NCBI GenBank assembly: GCA_017454375.1
Contig: JAFTDB010000031.1
Coordinates: forward strand, 62,001 to 126,000
From: Acholeplasmatales bacterium
Lineage (GTDB): Bacteria > Bacillota_I > Bacilli_A > Acholeplasmatales > Anaeroplasmataceae
Reading direction: 5' to 3'
DNA: 64,000 bases
Below the pieces are notes generated by a model, which saw only the letters and a program-made list of their open reading frames with translations, was not told the DNA's origin and made no database searches. This document shows positions 29,501 to 36,693 of this stretch, one piece after another. Position 1 is the first letter of the stretch, and every line of letters begins with the position of its first letter. The position numbers and the translations under genes are program-made.

Positions 29501-29669
29501 ATATTTATCATTAATTACTAGTGATAAAAAGATTAAGATGATCATGAGTGAAATAAACACAGAAGATGATCTTAAGGTAGTAACTAATGAAGGATATGAA
29601 TATGTATTTGGTAATTATTATAGGAAGTTAACTAGAATTAAAAATATTATCGATAAATTGGAGAACTAA
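26526..29669 (+). CDS. Degenerate GGDEF-EAL tandem protein with N-terminal repeat and GAF-like regions
   Basis: A 1047-residue soluble protein. Residues about 1-290 are helical and resemble tetratricopeptide repeats. A Lys/Glu-rich linker (KPKKKRKKTSDD) follows, then a GAF-like region (about 360-540). A GGDEF-like domain (about 650-790) reads SGSEY at 727-731 in place of GGDEF. An EAL-like domain (about 840-1040) opens YKQIVNIKKKEVLGYKVDI where the EAL triad is gone, and lacks the DDFGTG and EGVE motifs. Cyclic-di-GMP synthesis and hydrolysis are therefore both unlikely. It could be a ligand-binding or scaffold protein. It is probably cotranscribed with proC, which starts two bases after its stop. 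Confidence 0.8.
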   Translation: MAKLSLNEVLNLDNSKQSIKKIDIFLSGESKYSDNFMEVIAFKGKMLHILDDTTEALKLLFSYIAELKKLRPKGIIAICDSIIYITEDISKFDQSLKYINLKKNFLPISSHTLYIKDMIHLYLLENKKSEAIKLILDYLKDDLSKDEIFFAKETLANLYYETKEYDKYIELSSLLISNYQNNLELSKIEDVEINLLKINLLKEEYDEIIKNANRILENLTDPDKIIITASMLMKSYIVKEDFKYASVVESCYEDKLDSASVDNQKSFINNAIDLYTKLHSLVSVRGYQARLDALKEDEPEVKPKKKRKKTSDDIYDIPVIEDELIEEEIEVNNQLLTETEPKLSLEYDNVYKTVKYNDVEVSEYYLKLNDLLGLLNQIPYDLKFREFYRQMMMILAKSFKFEEAYFLSYDNDKFVGYHYKMERVYDKTPAEEVLADSAMYMSYTLGSEIIINDDSREYLKNIIDDTYYEDNIYVLSLPIITEIETRGSISYISHEPFLNVDMAYEGLKIASSILNSRFVYGLYKKIDDNKKEKLLYLAEHIDAGYKEEALGNITLSDYGMNMLHTFKNLSLEDYFIHMNNQDITRYKNARERLLDLRTTFEEITYDYKLPDKILKIKEKMYSLLIDGIVNIISIFTDITDLEEEKKSLISLAYRNPNSKIDSEVKLMVDLKDALYDHRFALCILKVVDFDIYKELYGYNFERQLIYALGDKLKECIDDFSTNVYHFSGSEYALLLSNVNDKRTIEGKVRKWLTKVAKALHELNTRINITFACGCFKPATVSNLDPNRVINNALDGLQSAYSLDGSIRFAHYDSLESEARFKENSLITHISESIDMNNIGLTYKQIVNIKKKEVLGYKVDINLDNYEVDLSYFKEVIERRNLKEKITKYLIYTLFKEMKMLYDSTHYKLNVFIDLDVNMLNDDMMSFITDKLNFYKIDTKNIILNVNDTNNKYVGYLYSLGFNLASDNLLEIYRDKISYLFFDYHLINKDNSEYLSLITSDKKIKMIMSEINTEDDLKVVTNEGYEYVFGNYYRKLTRIKNIIDKLEN

Positions 29670-29671
29670 AA

Positions 29672-30463
29672 ATGATTGGTATAGTTGGTTTAGGTAAAAT
29701 TGGTAATTATGTACTTAGTGGAATAATAGATAAGAATCTTTATTCAAAAGATGATGTTTTATTAGGACTTAGAAGAATAGAAGCTAAAAAAGAATATGAA
29801 GAAAAAGGGTATCTAACTACCCTAGATTTAAATACATTATTTTTAAAATGTAATGTAATTGTATTATCAGTTAAGCCTCAAAATTATGATACAATTATTT
29901 CTTATTCTAGAAATATTGATTTTAAAAATAAATGTATAATATCTACAATTGCAGGAATTGATTTAGAAACAATTCAAGGTGATTTCAAAAATGGATCAAT
30001 CTATCGTGTAATGCCTAATATTGGGGCCGCCCTAGGTAAGAGTGTTACAACCTTATGTTATACAGAAAAAGATGAATTATTTGAAACTGCCAAGAAGGTA
30101 TTTGAAACTATCGGTAGTGTAGTAGAGGTAAATGAATACACACTTGATAAATCAGTTCCACTTAATGGCTCTATGCCTGCCTTCATCTATATGTTTATAA
30201 AAGATTTTATAGATGTATCTGTAAAGAATGGCTTAGATTATGAAACTAGTAAGAATCTTATTTTAGATACTATAGTATCATCAGTTGAATATTATAAAGA
30301 AAGTGATAAGAAGATTAATGATCTTATCATAGACGTATGTTCAAAGGGTGGTATTACAATAGCTGGCTTAAATGAGATGTATAAGAATGGCTTTGATGAT
30401 TCTATTAGAGCATGTTACCAAGCATGCCTAAAAAGAAGTGACGAATTAAAATATAAAAAATAA
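29672..30463 (+). CDS. proC: Pyrroline-5-carboxylate reductase
   Basis: ProC reduces pyrroline-5-carboxylate to proline with NAD(P)H. The 263-residue protein has the Rossmann motif GIVGLGKIG at its start, VIVLSVKPQNYD, the conserved RVMPNIGAALGKSVT, and the C-terminal dimer region with SKGGITIAGLNEM. The usual P(G)GTT loop is represented by KGGITIAG. It follows the GGDEF-EAL-like gene by two bases. No other proline genes are nearby. Confidence 0.93.
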   Translation: MIGIVGLGKIGNYVLSGIIDKNLYSKDDVLLGLRRIEAKKEYEEKGYLTTLDLNTLFLKCNVIVLSVKPQNYDTIISYSRNIDFKNKCIISTIAGIDLETIQGDFKNGSIYRVMPNIGAALGKSVTTLCYTEKDELFETAKKVFETIGSVVEVNEYTLDKSVPLNGSMPAFIYMFIKDFIDVSVKNGLDYETSKNLILDTIVSSVEYYKESDKKINDLIIDVCSKGGITIAGLNEMYKNGFDDSIRACYQACLKRSDELKYKK

Positions 30464-30485
30464 AAGGTGCCACTTGGCACCTTTT
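30462..30485. terminator. Bidirectional terminator
   Basis: Stem AAAAGGTGCCA/TGGCACCTTTT between convergent proC and the YneF-like gene; A-rich on the left and T-rich on the right. Confidence 0.88.
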
Positions 30486-30487
30486 GA

Positions 30488-30718
30488 TTATTTATTTTGT
30501 TTCATTGAATTCATTACAGCTCTAACTTGCTTTTCAGATGGTGTTCTACCCATTTGAGCAAACATCGCACGAATCATTTGTTCATTGATTGGTGGATTCT
30601 TTTCTAATTGTTTTTGGAATAGCTTTCTAGTTACAAAGAAAGTAGCGATAGCTGAAATGATAATAACTCCTACTATAATTAAGATAAATTGCCAAATTTC
30701 GATTTGCATATTATTCAC
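30488..30718 (-). CDS. YneF-like small membrane protein (UPF0154)
   Basis: A 76-residue protein with one N-terminal hydrophobic helix (about 9-32) and the UPF0154 core FVTRKLFQKQLEKNPPINEQ, then IRAMFAQMGRTPSEKQVRAV. The family is widespread in Bacilli and Mollicutes, membrane-anchored, and of unknown function. ATG start with AAGGAGTG upstream. Confidence 0.92.
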   Translation of the reverse strand: MNNMQIEIWQFILIIVGVIIISAIATFFVTRKLFQKQLEKNPPINEQMIRAMFAQMGRTPSEKQVRAVMNSMKQNK

Positions 30719-30733
30719 TCCTTACTAGTAGGT

Positions 30734-30762
30734 ATTTTATACTTTTTTTCCTTATTTATCAA
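30734..30762 (-). promoter_or_regulatory. Promoter of the YneF-like gene
   Basis: Minus strand TTGATA (30757-30762), 17-base spacer, TAAAAT (30734-30739). Confidence 0.65.
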
Positions 30763-30789
30763 TATAAAATATAAAAATTAAAGTTACAA

Positions 30790-30819
30790 TAGACTAACCA
30801 TATTTTTTAATGATATAAT
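30790..30819 (+). promoter_or_regulatory. Promoter of the ferredoxin gene
   Basis: Extended -10 TGATATAAT (30811-30819) with a weak -35 TAGACT (30790-30795) at 18 bases. Confidence 0.6.
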
Positions 30820-30849
30820 AAGGCCATAAAGGTGAAGGAGGAAATGACT

Positions 30850-31017
30850 ATGCCTAGAAAAGTAACTGATGCTTGTATTGGTTGTGGCGCATGCGCTGGT
30901 GAATGTCCAGTTAACGCAATCACTGTTGAAGATGTTTCTGTAATCGATGCTAACGCTTGCATTGATTGTGGTGCTTGTCAAGGTGTTTGCCCAGTAGACG
31001 CAATCGTTGAAGAATAA
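30850..31017 (+). CDS. 2[4Fe-4S] ferredoxin
   Basis: A 55-residue clostridial-type ferredoxin with both cluster motifs, CIGCGACAGECP and CIDCGACQGVCP, each CxxCxxCxxxCP. It would shuttle electrons at low potential in an anaerobe. The frame is open from 30832, but AGGAGG (30836-30841) is eight bases before ATG 30850 and only two before ATG 30844, so MPRKVTDAC is the likely N-terminus. Single-gene unit with its own promoter and terminator. Confidence 0.96.
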   Translation: MPRKVTDACIGCGACAGECPVNAITVEDVSVIDANACIDCGACQGVCPVDAIVEE

Positions 31018-31025
31018 TAATAGAT

Positions 31026-31050
31026 GCCCTCGCTAGAGGGCTTTTATTTT
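31026..31050 (+). terminator. Terminator of the ferredoxin gene
   Basis: Stem GCCCTC/GAGGGC with loop GCTA, then TTTTATTTT. Confidence 0.93.
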
Positions 31051-31052
31051 GC

Positions 31053-31081
31053 TTTACAAAATTGCAATTTTTGATTATAAT
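31053..31081 (+). promoter_or_regulatory. Promoter of the trpS T-box leader
   Basis: TTTACA (31053-31058), 17-base spacer, TATAAT (31076-31081). Confidence 0.8.
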
Positions 31082-31087
31082 ATCTTC

Positions 31088-31290
31088 AAACGAAAGAAAG
31101 AATAGTAAATATACTGAAGTATTTAAGCGAGTAGATGAAGGTGAGAGATCTATATAATAAGTATATTGAATGGACTTTCTAGTGATGCCAATAACATCCG
31201 TAGCTCGCGTTAAGAGTATAAAGTGCTAGTGTTGTCTAGAATTAAGGTGGTACCGCGGTAATTCGTCCTTAAATTCCAGGCATTTTTTTA
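31088..31290 (+). promoter_or_regulatory. T-box riboswitch, tryptophan specific
   Basis: The T-box sequence AGGTGGTACCGCGGT is at 31245-31259. Stem I closes between GAAAG near 31092 and CTTTC near 31175, with the AGTA S-turn on the 5' side and the distal GTGAGAGATC motif. The specifier codon is TGG at 31171-31173, followed by the expected purine. The terminator pairs GAATTAAGG with CCTTAAATTC and ends in a T-run (31282-31288). Uncharged tRNA-Trp would stabilise the antiterminator and switch on trpS. This leader accounts for the gap between the ferredoxin gene and trpS. Confidence 0.95.
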
Positions 31291-31308
31291 TTTTTAGGAG
31301 GTTTTATT

Positions 31309-32313
31309 ATGGAAGAAACTAAAAAGAGAATGATAAGTGGTATCAAGCCAACTGGTCATTTGACACTTGGTAATTATATTGGTGCCATTAAACAATTTAT
31401 AAAATATCAAGATGATTATGAGCTATTAGTATTTATTGCTGATTTACATGCCTTGACATTACCTATTGATCCAAAGGAATTAAGACAAAACACAAAGGAT
31501 TTAATTTCTGTTTATCTTGCGTGTGGCTTAGATCCTGAGAAGGTAGTATTATTTAAGCAAAGTGATGTTCATGAGCATGCAGAGCTTGGCTATATTATGG
31601 CATGTAACTCTAATATGGGTGAATTATCTAGAATGACACAATATAAGGATAAGACACAAAAAATCAGTAATAAAGAATCTATTCCTACAGGAATATTTAT
31701 TTATCCTGCCCTAATGGCTGCCGACATCCTACTATATGATGCTGATTATGTTCCAGTTGGAATTGACCAAAAACAACATGTTGAATTAACTCGTGATTTA
31801 GCAATTAGATTTAATTCTCATTATTCAGATACATTTAAAGTACCTGAACCAGTAATTAATAAGCAAGGTGCTAAGATTGCATCCCTTTCAGCTCCTGAGA
31901 AGAAGATGAGTAAATCTGAATCTGATAAGGGTACTATTTATCTACTTGAGGATTTAAATGTAATTAGAAAGAAGATTATGTCAGCTGTAACTGACTTAGG
32001 ACATGAAATCATTTATGATCCAGAAAATAAACCAGGTGTATCAAACCTACTTGTTATAAAATCAAGCTTATCAGGTATCGCTATTTCTGATCTAGAGAAG
32101 AAATATGAAGGAATGGGATACGGAGAATTCAAGCGTGATGTAGCTGATACAGTATGTGAACATCTAAAGGGATTACAAGATAAGGTACGTGAAATCCAAT
32201 CTTCAGGTGCTATCGATAAGATTCTAGCTGATGGTGCAGCTAAGGCAAGTTATCTAGCTTCTAAGAAATTAAACAAGGTATATAGAAAGGTTGGCTTAAG
32301 AGCTAATAAGTAA
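31309..32313 (+). CDS. trpS: Tryptophanyl-tRNA synthetase
   Basis: Class I synthetase charging tRNA-Trp. The 334 residues include the HIGH-equivalent PTGHLTLGNYIGA near the N-terminus, PVGIDQKQHVELTRDLA, and the KMSKS loop EKKMSKSES near residue 203. AGGAGG precedes the ATG. Expression is under the Trp T-box directly upstream, and the gene stands alone before a terminator. Confidence 0.98.
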   Translation: MEETKKRMISGIKPTGHLTLGNYIGAIKQFIKYQDDYELLVFIADLHALTLPIDPKELRQNTKDLISVYLACGLDPEKVVLFKQSDVHEHAELGYIMACNSNMGELSRMTQYKDKTQKISNKESIPTGIFIYPALMAADILLYDADYVPVGIDQKQHVELTRDLAIRFNSHYSDTFKVPEPVINKQGAKIASLSAPEKKMSKSESDKGTIYLLEDLNVIRKKIMSAVTDLGHEIIYDPENKPGVSNLLVIKSSLSGIAISDLEKKYEGMGYGEFKRDVADTVCEHLKGLQDKVREIQSSGAIDKILADGAAKASYLASKKLNKVYRKVGLRANK

Positions 32314-32346
32314 CAAAAAAAATCAGCAATCGCTGATTTTTTTTAT
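32314..32346. terminator. Bidirectional terminator after trpS
   Basis: Stem AATCAGC/GCTGATT with loop AATC, A8 to the left and T8 to the right; the convergent TetR-type gene ends inside the T-run. Confidence 0.93.
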
Positions 32347-32897
32347 AGAAGTGATATAAACATATCTGTTAGCTTTTCTGGGGTTTCTTGGAACCCATCA
32401 CTAATCCAATATTTAATGATTGTTATAAATGATTCAATCATTGTAGATTTTTTTAGTCCAAGTGGCATTACATTTTCTTTATTATAAGGATAATTATTAT
32501 AATAAGAATCTGCAAACTTTTGTAGGTGTGATCTAAATTCATCTAAGAAGATGTCATTTCCTTTAGAAGATAAGACACCACTAATTAACTCTTTTTCATC
32601 TCTTATATGATAAAGAATGTGAGTAACTAGATGCTTGTAATCATAAAAATTATCTTTTGAGAAGTCATGTGATTTTTCTTCCTGTAGGGAATGAGAAAAT
32701 ACATGATCGAAGATAGTTTTACTGATACGTAGAAGTAGCTCATCTTTTGTCTTAAAGTGAGTGTAGAATGTAGATCTACCAACACCTGATTCATCTAAGA
32801 TATCTTGAATAGTTATATCATCATAATCTTTAGTATTAACAAGCTTAGAAAAAGCTTCATAAATGTTATCTAATGTCTTTTGAGTTCTCTTGTCCAT
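32343..32897 (-). CDS. TetR-family transcriptional regulator
   Basis: A 184-residue regulator with an N-terminal helix-turn-helix of TetR type (DDITIQDILDESGVGRSTFYTHFKTKDELL) and a helical ligand/dimer domain. The open frame extends to 32948, but ATG 32897 with AAGGTG six bases before it, and MDKRTQKTLDNIYEAF after it, is the natural start. It is divergent from the FecCD-type ABC operon, and the intergenic region carries palindromes and a repeated TTATTGAACA motif, so it probably controls that operon and itself. Confidence 0.9.
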   Translation of the reverse strand: MDKRTQKTLDNIYEAFSKLVNTKDYDDITIQDILDESGVGRSTFYTHFKTKDELLLRISKTIFDHVFSHSLQEEKSHDFSKDNFYDYKHLVTHILYHIRDEKELISGVLSSKGNDIFLDEFRSHLQKFADSYYNNYPYNKENVMPLGLKKSTMIESFITIIKYWISDGFQETPEKLTDMFISLL

Positions 32898-32922
32898 ATA
32901 AAACACCTTGTTTCGTAAATGC

Positions 32923-33012
32923 TTCAATATAATAAAGTTATTGAACACCTTGTATTATATCGTATAAATTGTACTATTTATTGAACAAATATGCAATATT
33001 TATCCGATAAAT
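32923..33012. promoter_or_regulatory. Candidate TetR operators between regulator and ABC operon
   Basis: Several symmetric elements lie here: TTCAATA-N9-TATTGAA (32923-32945), TTATTGAACA repeated at 32938-32947 and 32978-32987 (exactly 40 bp apart), and the perfect 7-1-7 palindrome ATTTATCCGATAAAT (32998-33012). The last abuts the -35 of the ABC operon promoter. Which one the regulator binds cannot be decided from sequence. Confidence 0.45.
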
Positions 33013-33015
33013 TAT

Positions 33016-33044
33016 TTGAAAAGTTGGACACATAATGATAAAAT
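33016..33044 (+). promoter_or_regulatory. Promoter of the metal-chelate ABC operon
   Basis: TTGAAA (33016-33021), 17-base spacer, extended -10 TGATAAAAT (33036-33044). Because it covers the in-frame ATG at 33035, it supports translation starting at 33065. Confidence 0.75.
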
Positions 33045-33064
33045 ATCCACATCTTGGTGAAACT

Positions 33065-34114
33065 ATGAAACAAAAGAAAAGAAATGTTATTATCTTAATA
33101 TCACTTTCTATAGCCCTCATTTTATTATTTGGAATATCCCTATTTGTTGGTGTTTCAAATATTGGATTTAGTGAGGCTTTTTTAGCGTTATTTGGCCAAG
33201 GTAAAAATAGTCATATTTTAATTATGCAAAATATTAGAGTTCCTAGGGCAATTGCGGCAGTAGTAGTAGGCTGTGGTCTAGCAGTAGCTGGCTTGATTAT
33301 GCAGACTACACTTGGTAATGAAATGGCATCACCTTCAACTTTGGGTGTATCTAATGCGGCAACACTTGGCGCGAACATCTCTATCATAGTCTTAGCTGGT
33401 GGATTTTTAAATACAGGAAATAACATTCAAAACTTCTTTAATGATTCAAATGTATTTTCAACATCACTTGTAGCCTTTTTATTTGCTTTGGCATCTATGT
33501 TAATAACATTAGGCTTATGTAAAATTAAATCTTTTTCTAAGGAAACTGTAATCTTATGTGGTGTAGCAATGGCGGCTATTTGGACTGCCTTAACATCATT
33601 AATCCAGTTTTACGCAACTGATGTATCACTTTCAGCAGCCATAATCTGGAGCTTTGGTGATCTATCACGTGCTACATATCAAATAGATTTAATTATTTTA
33701 GTAGTTGTTTTACTTTCTGTATCATTCTTTACTATCTTATCTAATAGATATAATGCGATGCTTGCAGGAGATGATATGGCTAAAAGTATGGGTGTTAATG
33801 TAGAAAGATTTAGATTTATATCCCTACTTATCGCATCCCTAATCACTGCGGTATGTATTGCTAATATCGGTATTATCGGATTTGTTGGCATAATTTGTCC
33901 TCATATAGCTAAGCGTATATTTGGACATAATCATAAATATACAATAATCGGATCAGTATTACTTGGGGCAATTCTTTTATTAATATCTGATACATTAGCT
34001 AGAACAGTCGGTAATGGTTCAGCAATACCAGTAGGTATTATTACTTCACTTGTTGGTGCGCCATTCTTCTTATATATAATATTTAGAAGAAAAAGGGGTG
34101 GTAATAATGCTTAA
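33065..34114 (+). CDS. FecCD-type ABC transporter permease
   Basis: A 349-residue polytopic permease of the FecCD/BtuC family, importing iron-siderophore, haem or cobalamin-type chelates. Family markers include [64 protein letters not shown] and the C-terminal [12 protein letters not shown]. The ATG at 33065 follows GGTGAAACT; an earlier in-frame ATG (33035) lies within the promoter. Only one permease gene is present, so the transporter is presumably a homodimer. Confidence 0.94.
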   Translation: MKQKKRNVIILISLSIALILLFGISLFVGVSNIGFSEAFLALFGQGKNSHILIMQNIRVPRAIAAVVVGCGLAVAGLIMQTTLGNEMASPSTLGVSNAATLGANISIIVLAGGFLNTGNNIQNFFNDSNVFSTSLVAFLFALASMLITLGLCKIKSFSKETVILCGVAMAAIWTALTSLIQFYATDVSLSAAIIWSFGDLSRATYQIDLIILVVVLLSVSFFTILSNRYNAMLAGDDMAKSMGVNVERFRFISLLIASLITAVCIANIGIIGFVGIICPHIAKRIFGHNHKYTIIGSVLLGAILLLISDTLARTVGNGSAIPVGIITSLVGAPFFLYIIFRRKRGGNNA

Positions 34115-34862
34115 GGTAAGTAATTTATCATCTGGATATTCTAAAAATGAAATAATCATTAATGATATTAATTTCACATTAGATAATGGAAACATCTGCG
34201 TACTTATAGGTGAAAATGGTAGCGGAAAGACCACAATATTTAAAACAATCTTAGGATTTTTAAAACCTAAAAGTGGATCTATTGAAATTGATGGACTTGA
34301 TTTAACTAACATTTCGCTAAATGAAAGAGCCAAAAATATAGCATATGTATCTCAAAATGTTGAGATGCCACCACTTACTGTTTATGAGACAGTATTAATG
34401 GGTAGACTTCCTTATTTCATCATATCACCAACTAAGCATGATAAAGATGTAGTGGATGAGGTAATTAAGGATTTAAACCTAGAAGAAGTGAAATATAAAA
34501 ATGTTTTAGAGCTATCTGGTGGTGAACGTCAAAGAGTGGCCATAGCTAGGGCAATAGCTCAAGAGCCTAAGATGCTAATCTTTGATGAGCCAACATCTAA
34601 TTTAGATATTGTAAATGAGATGTTACTTCAAGATGTAATCTCAAAGATTGCTAAAGAGAAGAATTTAATGGTTTTAATATCACTTCATGAATTAAATTTA
34701 GCATATGATCTTGCAGATAAATTCGTCTTTATTAAAGAAGGTAGAATAGTTGCTGAAGGTAATAAGGATATATTTAATGAAGAAAATGTTTATAAAACAT
34801 TTAATAAAGAATGTTCAATAATAGATATTGATGGAACAAAGTACATTAAATTTAGGAGGTAA
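34107..34862 (+). CDS. FecE-type ABC transporter ATP-binding protein
   Basis: A 251-residue ATPase for the upstream permease. Walker A is GENGSGKTT, the signature is [17 protein letters not shown], Walker B is [12 protein letters not shown], and the switch His lies in [10 protein letters not shown]. The frame could begin at GTG 34098, but ATG 34107 behind GGGGTGG is preferred; it overlaps the permease gene by eight bases. A complete FecE-like subunit. Confidence 0.95.
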   Translation: MLKVSNLSSGYSKNEIIINDINFTLDNGNICVLIGENGSGKTTIFKTILGFLKPKSGSIEIDGLDLTNISLNERAKNIAYVSQNVEMPPLTVYETVLMGRLPYFIISPTKHDKDVVDEVIKDLNLEEVKYKNVLELSGGERQRVAIARAIAQEPKMLIFDEPTSNLDIVNEMLLQDVISKIAKEKNLMVLISLHELNLAYDLADKFVFIKEGRIVAEGNKDIFNEENVYKTFNKECSIIDIDGTKYIKFRR

Positions 34863-34867
34863 AAAAA

Positions 34868-36055
34868 ATGAAAAAGAAAATCAGTTTATTTTTAATGGTA
34901 TTTATGTTTATGTTTGTATGTGTTTCATGTAGTAAAGGTGAAACTCCAACTACTACGACTACTACAACAGTAGCACCTACAACTACAGTAGCTGAAGTGG
35001 AAGTAACAGATATGGTTGGTAGAACTGTAACAGTTAAGCCAGGTAGCTATACATCTGTTGTATGTATTGGTGCAGGTGCATTAAGATTATATACTTATAT
35101 TGGTGATTTAGGTAATCTTGGTGGAGTTGAAGATATCGATAATGAAACAGCTACAGGTAGACCTGTAATGTTCGATTCTGTTGCTAGACCTTACTTTATT
35201 GTAGGTAAGAATGTATTTAAGACATTATCATCAGCAGGTAAGGGTGGCCCACAAGCCCAAGCTGCAGAGCCTGAAAAGATTTTATCATGTAATCCTGATA
35301 TCGTTATATCTGAATATGAAGATGTTGAAAAAGCAAATGCACTTCAAACTCAAATTCAAGTACCAGTTATCGTTGTAAAATATGGTTATTCAGGTGTTTT
35401 TGATACAAATGTTAAAAATTCAATTAAATTACTTGGAAAAATATTTGCTGAAGATGCTAAAGCAGAATCATTATGCTCATTTATTGATTCAGAAAAGGCT
35501 GAAATTGAAAGAAGAGTAGCTAATATTAACGTAGCTGAACAAGCAAAGGCTTATATTTGTGGTTTAGGTAACTGGGGTACAACAAACCACCTACAAACAG
35601 CTCAAAATTATGCACCATTCAATGTTGCTAAAATCAATAACGTAGTTAATGATTTAGCTACTAATGGTATTCAAGGAATTGAAAAAGAAAAATTCATTTC
35701 TTTATCACCTGATATGGATATTATGATTATTGATGCTGCCGCTATTAAAAATATTAAGAAACTAGATGAAGCTGATTTAAATCTAATTAAATCAACTAAG
35801 GCATGGCAAAATGATCAAGTATATCTACAAATGGCTTATAATGCATATTTCACAAATCTAGAAATTGCCCTAGCTAATACATGGTTTAATGCTAAGGTTG
35901 TATATCCAAGCCTATTTACTGATATCGATATGAATACTAAACTAAATCAAATTACAAAAGCATTCTTAGGTGTAGAATTAGCTACACAAATCAACGCATA
36001 TCCAATGAGCTTTGGTGGATATGGAAAAGTTAATAGGGAAACAATTTTTGCCTAA
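34868..36055 (+). CDS. Metal-chelate substrate-binding lipoprotein
   Basis: The 395-residue binding protein has a lipoprotein signal with lipobox VCVSC (acylated Cys21), then a Thr-rich tether and a FecB-like helical-backbone fold starting VTDMVGRTVTVKPGSY. The GLGNWGTTNHLQTAQNYAPF segment near residue 230 resembles binding proteins for small metal complexes rather than the classic siderophore binders. The ligand (iron chelate, cobalamin, or other metal) is not determined. Strong TAGGAGG before the ATG; it ends as TAATG into the methyltransferase gene. Confidence 0.9.
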   Translation: MKKKISLFLMVFMFMFVCVSCSKGETPTTTTTTTVAPTTTVAEVEVTDMVGRTVTVKPGSYTSVVCIGAGALRLYTYIGDLGNLGGVEDIDNETATGRPVMFDSVARPYFIVGKNVFKTLSSAGKGGPQAQAAEPEKILSCNPDIVISEYEDVEKANALQTQIQVPVIVVKYGYSGVFDTNVKNSIKLLGKIFAEDAKAESLCSFIDSEKAEIERRVANINVAEQAKAYICGLGNWGTTNHLQTAQNYAPFNVAKINNVVNDLATNGIQGIEKEKFISLSPDMDIMIIDAAAIKNIKKLDEADLNLIKSTKAWQNDQVYLQMAYNAYFTNLEIALANTWFNAKVVYPSLFTDIDMNTKLNQITKAFLGVELATQINAYPMSFGGYGKVNRETIFA

Positions 36056-36636
36056 TGACTAGTGTTAAAGAATTTTTTAATACTATAGCTCAAAACTGGG
36101 ATAATTCAGATAACAATTACGATGTAATTGATAAATTAATTAAATTAGTTAATATAAAAAAAGATGCTGATGTCCTAGACTTAGGCTGTGGTAAAGGTGT
36201 TGTAACTAATAGATTATATGAATACTCAAATAAACAGGTTTACGCGATAGATGTATCAGAAAAGATGATAGAAGGAGCACTTGAAAATTATCAAGATTTC
36301 AATAAATATAAATTCATCTGTGGTGATTTTTATAATTATGATTTTGATAAATCATTTGACTATATAATTATCTTTAATGCCTACCCACATTTTATGGATG
36401 TAGAAGGACTTGCTAAAAGAGCGTATGATCTATTAAATAAGAATGGTCATCTTGTTATTATGCATGATTGCCCTAAAGAATTATTAAATTCTCATCATAA
36501 GGCCAAAGCTATGGGTGTATCAAGATATTTAACTGATGTAAAAGATGAAGCTTCGTTATTTAATAAATATTTTGATACAGTAAAGACAATCGATAATAAT
36601 GAATGCTTTTATATGAATTTAATTAAAAAGAACTAA
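36055..36636 (+). CDS. Class I SAM-dependent methyltransferase
   Basis: A 193-residue methyltransferase with the SAM-binding motif VLDLGCGKGVVT near residue 40, the acidic YAIDVSEKMI, and IIIFNAYPHFMD. Its start overlaps the stop of the binding protein (TAATG), so it is translated with the ABC transporter. That suggests its substrate is the imported chelate or a product of it, but this is inference; the sequence alone fits many small-molecule methyltransferases. Confidence 0.88.
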   Translation: MTSVKEFFNTIAQNWDNSDNNYDVIDKLIKLVNIKKDADVLDLGCGKGVVTNRLYEYSNKQVYAIDVSEKMIEGALENYQDFNKYKFICGDFYNYDFDKSFDYIIIFNAYPHFMDVEGLAKRAYDLLNKNGHLVIMHDCPKELLNSHHKAKAMGVSRYLTDVKDEASLFNKYFDTVKTIDNNECFYMNLIKKN

Positions 36637-36657
36637 CGAAAAAGTTAGTTCTTTTTT
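36630..36657 (+). terminator. Terminator of the ABC operon
   Basis: Stem GAACTAAC/GTTAGTTC with loop GAAAAA, then T6. The stop codon of the methyltransferase lies inside the stem. Confidence 0.92.
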
Positions 36658-36693
36658 CATGAAAAATAATTATAATATATATAAGGTATAATT

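Noticed and set aside
33035-33064. Upstream ATG for the FecCD-type permease
   Set aside because: It lies under the -10 of a near-consensus promoter and has no ribosome binding site; ATG 33065 is used instead.
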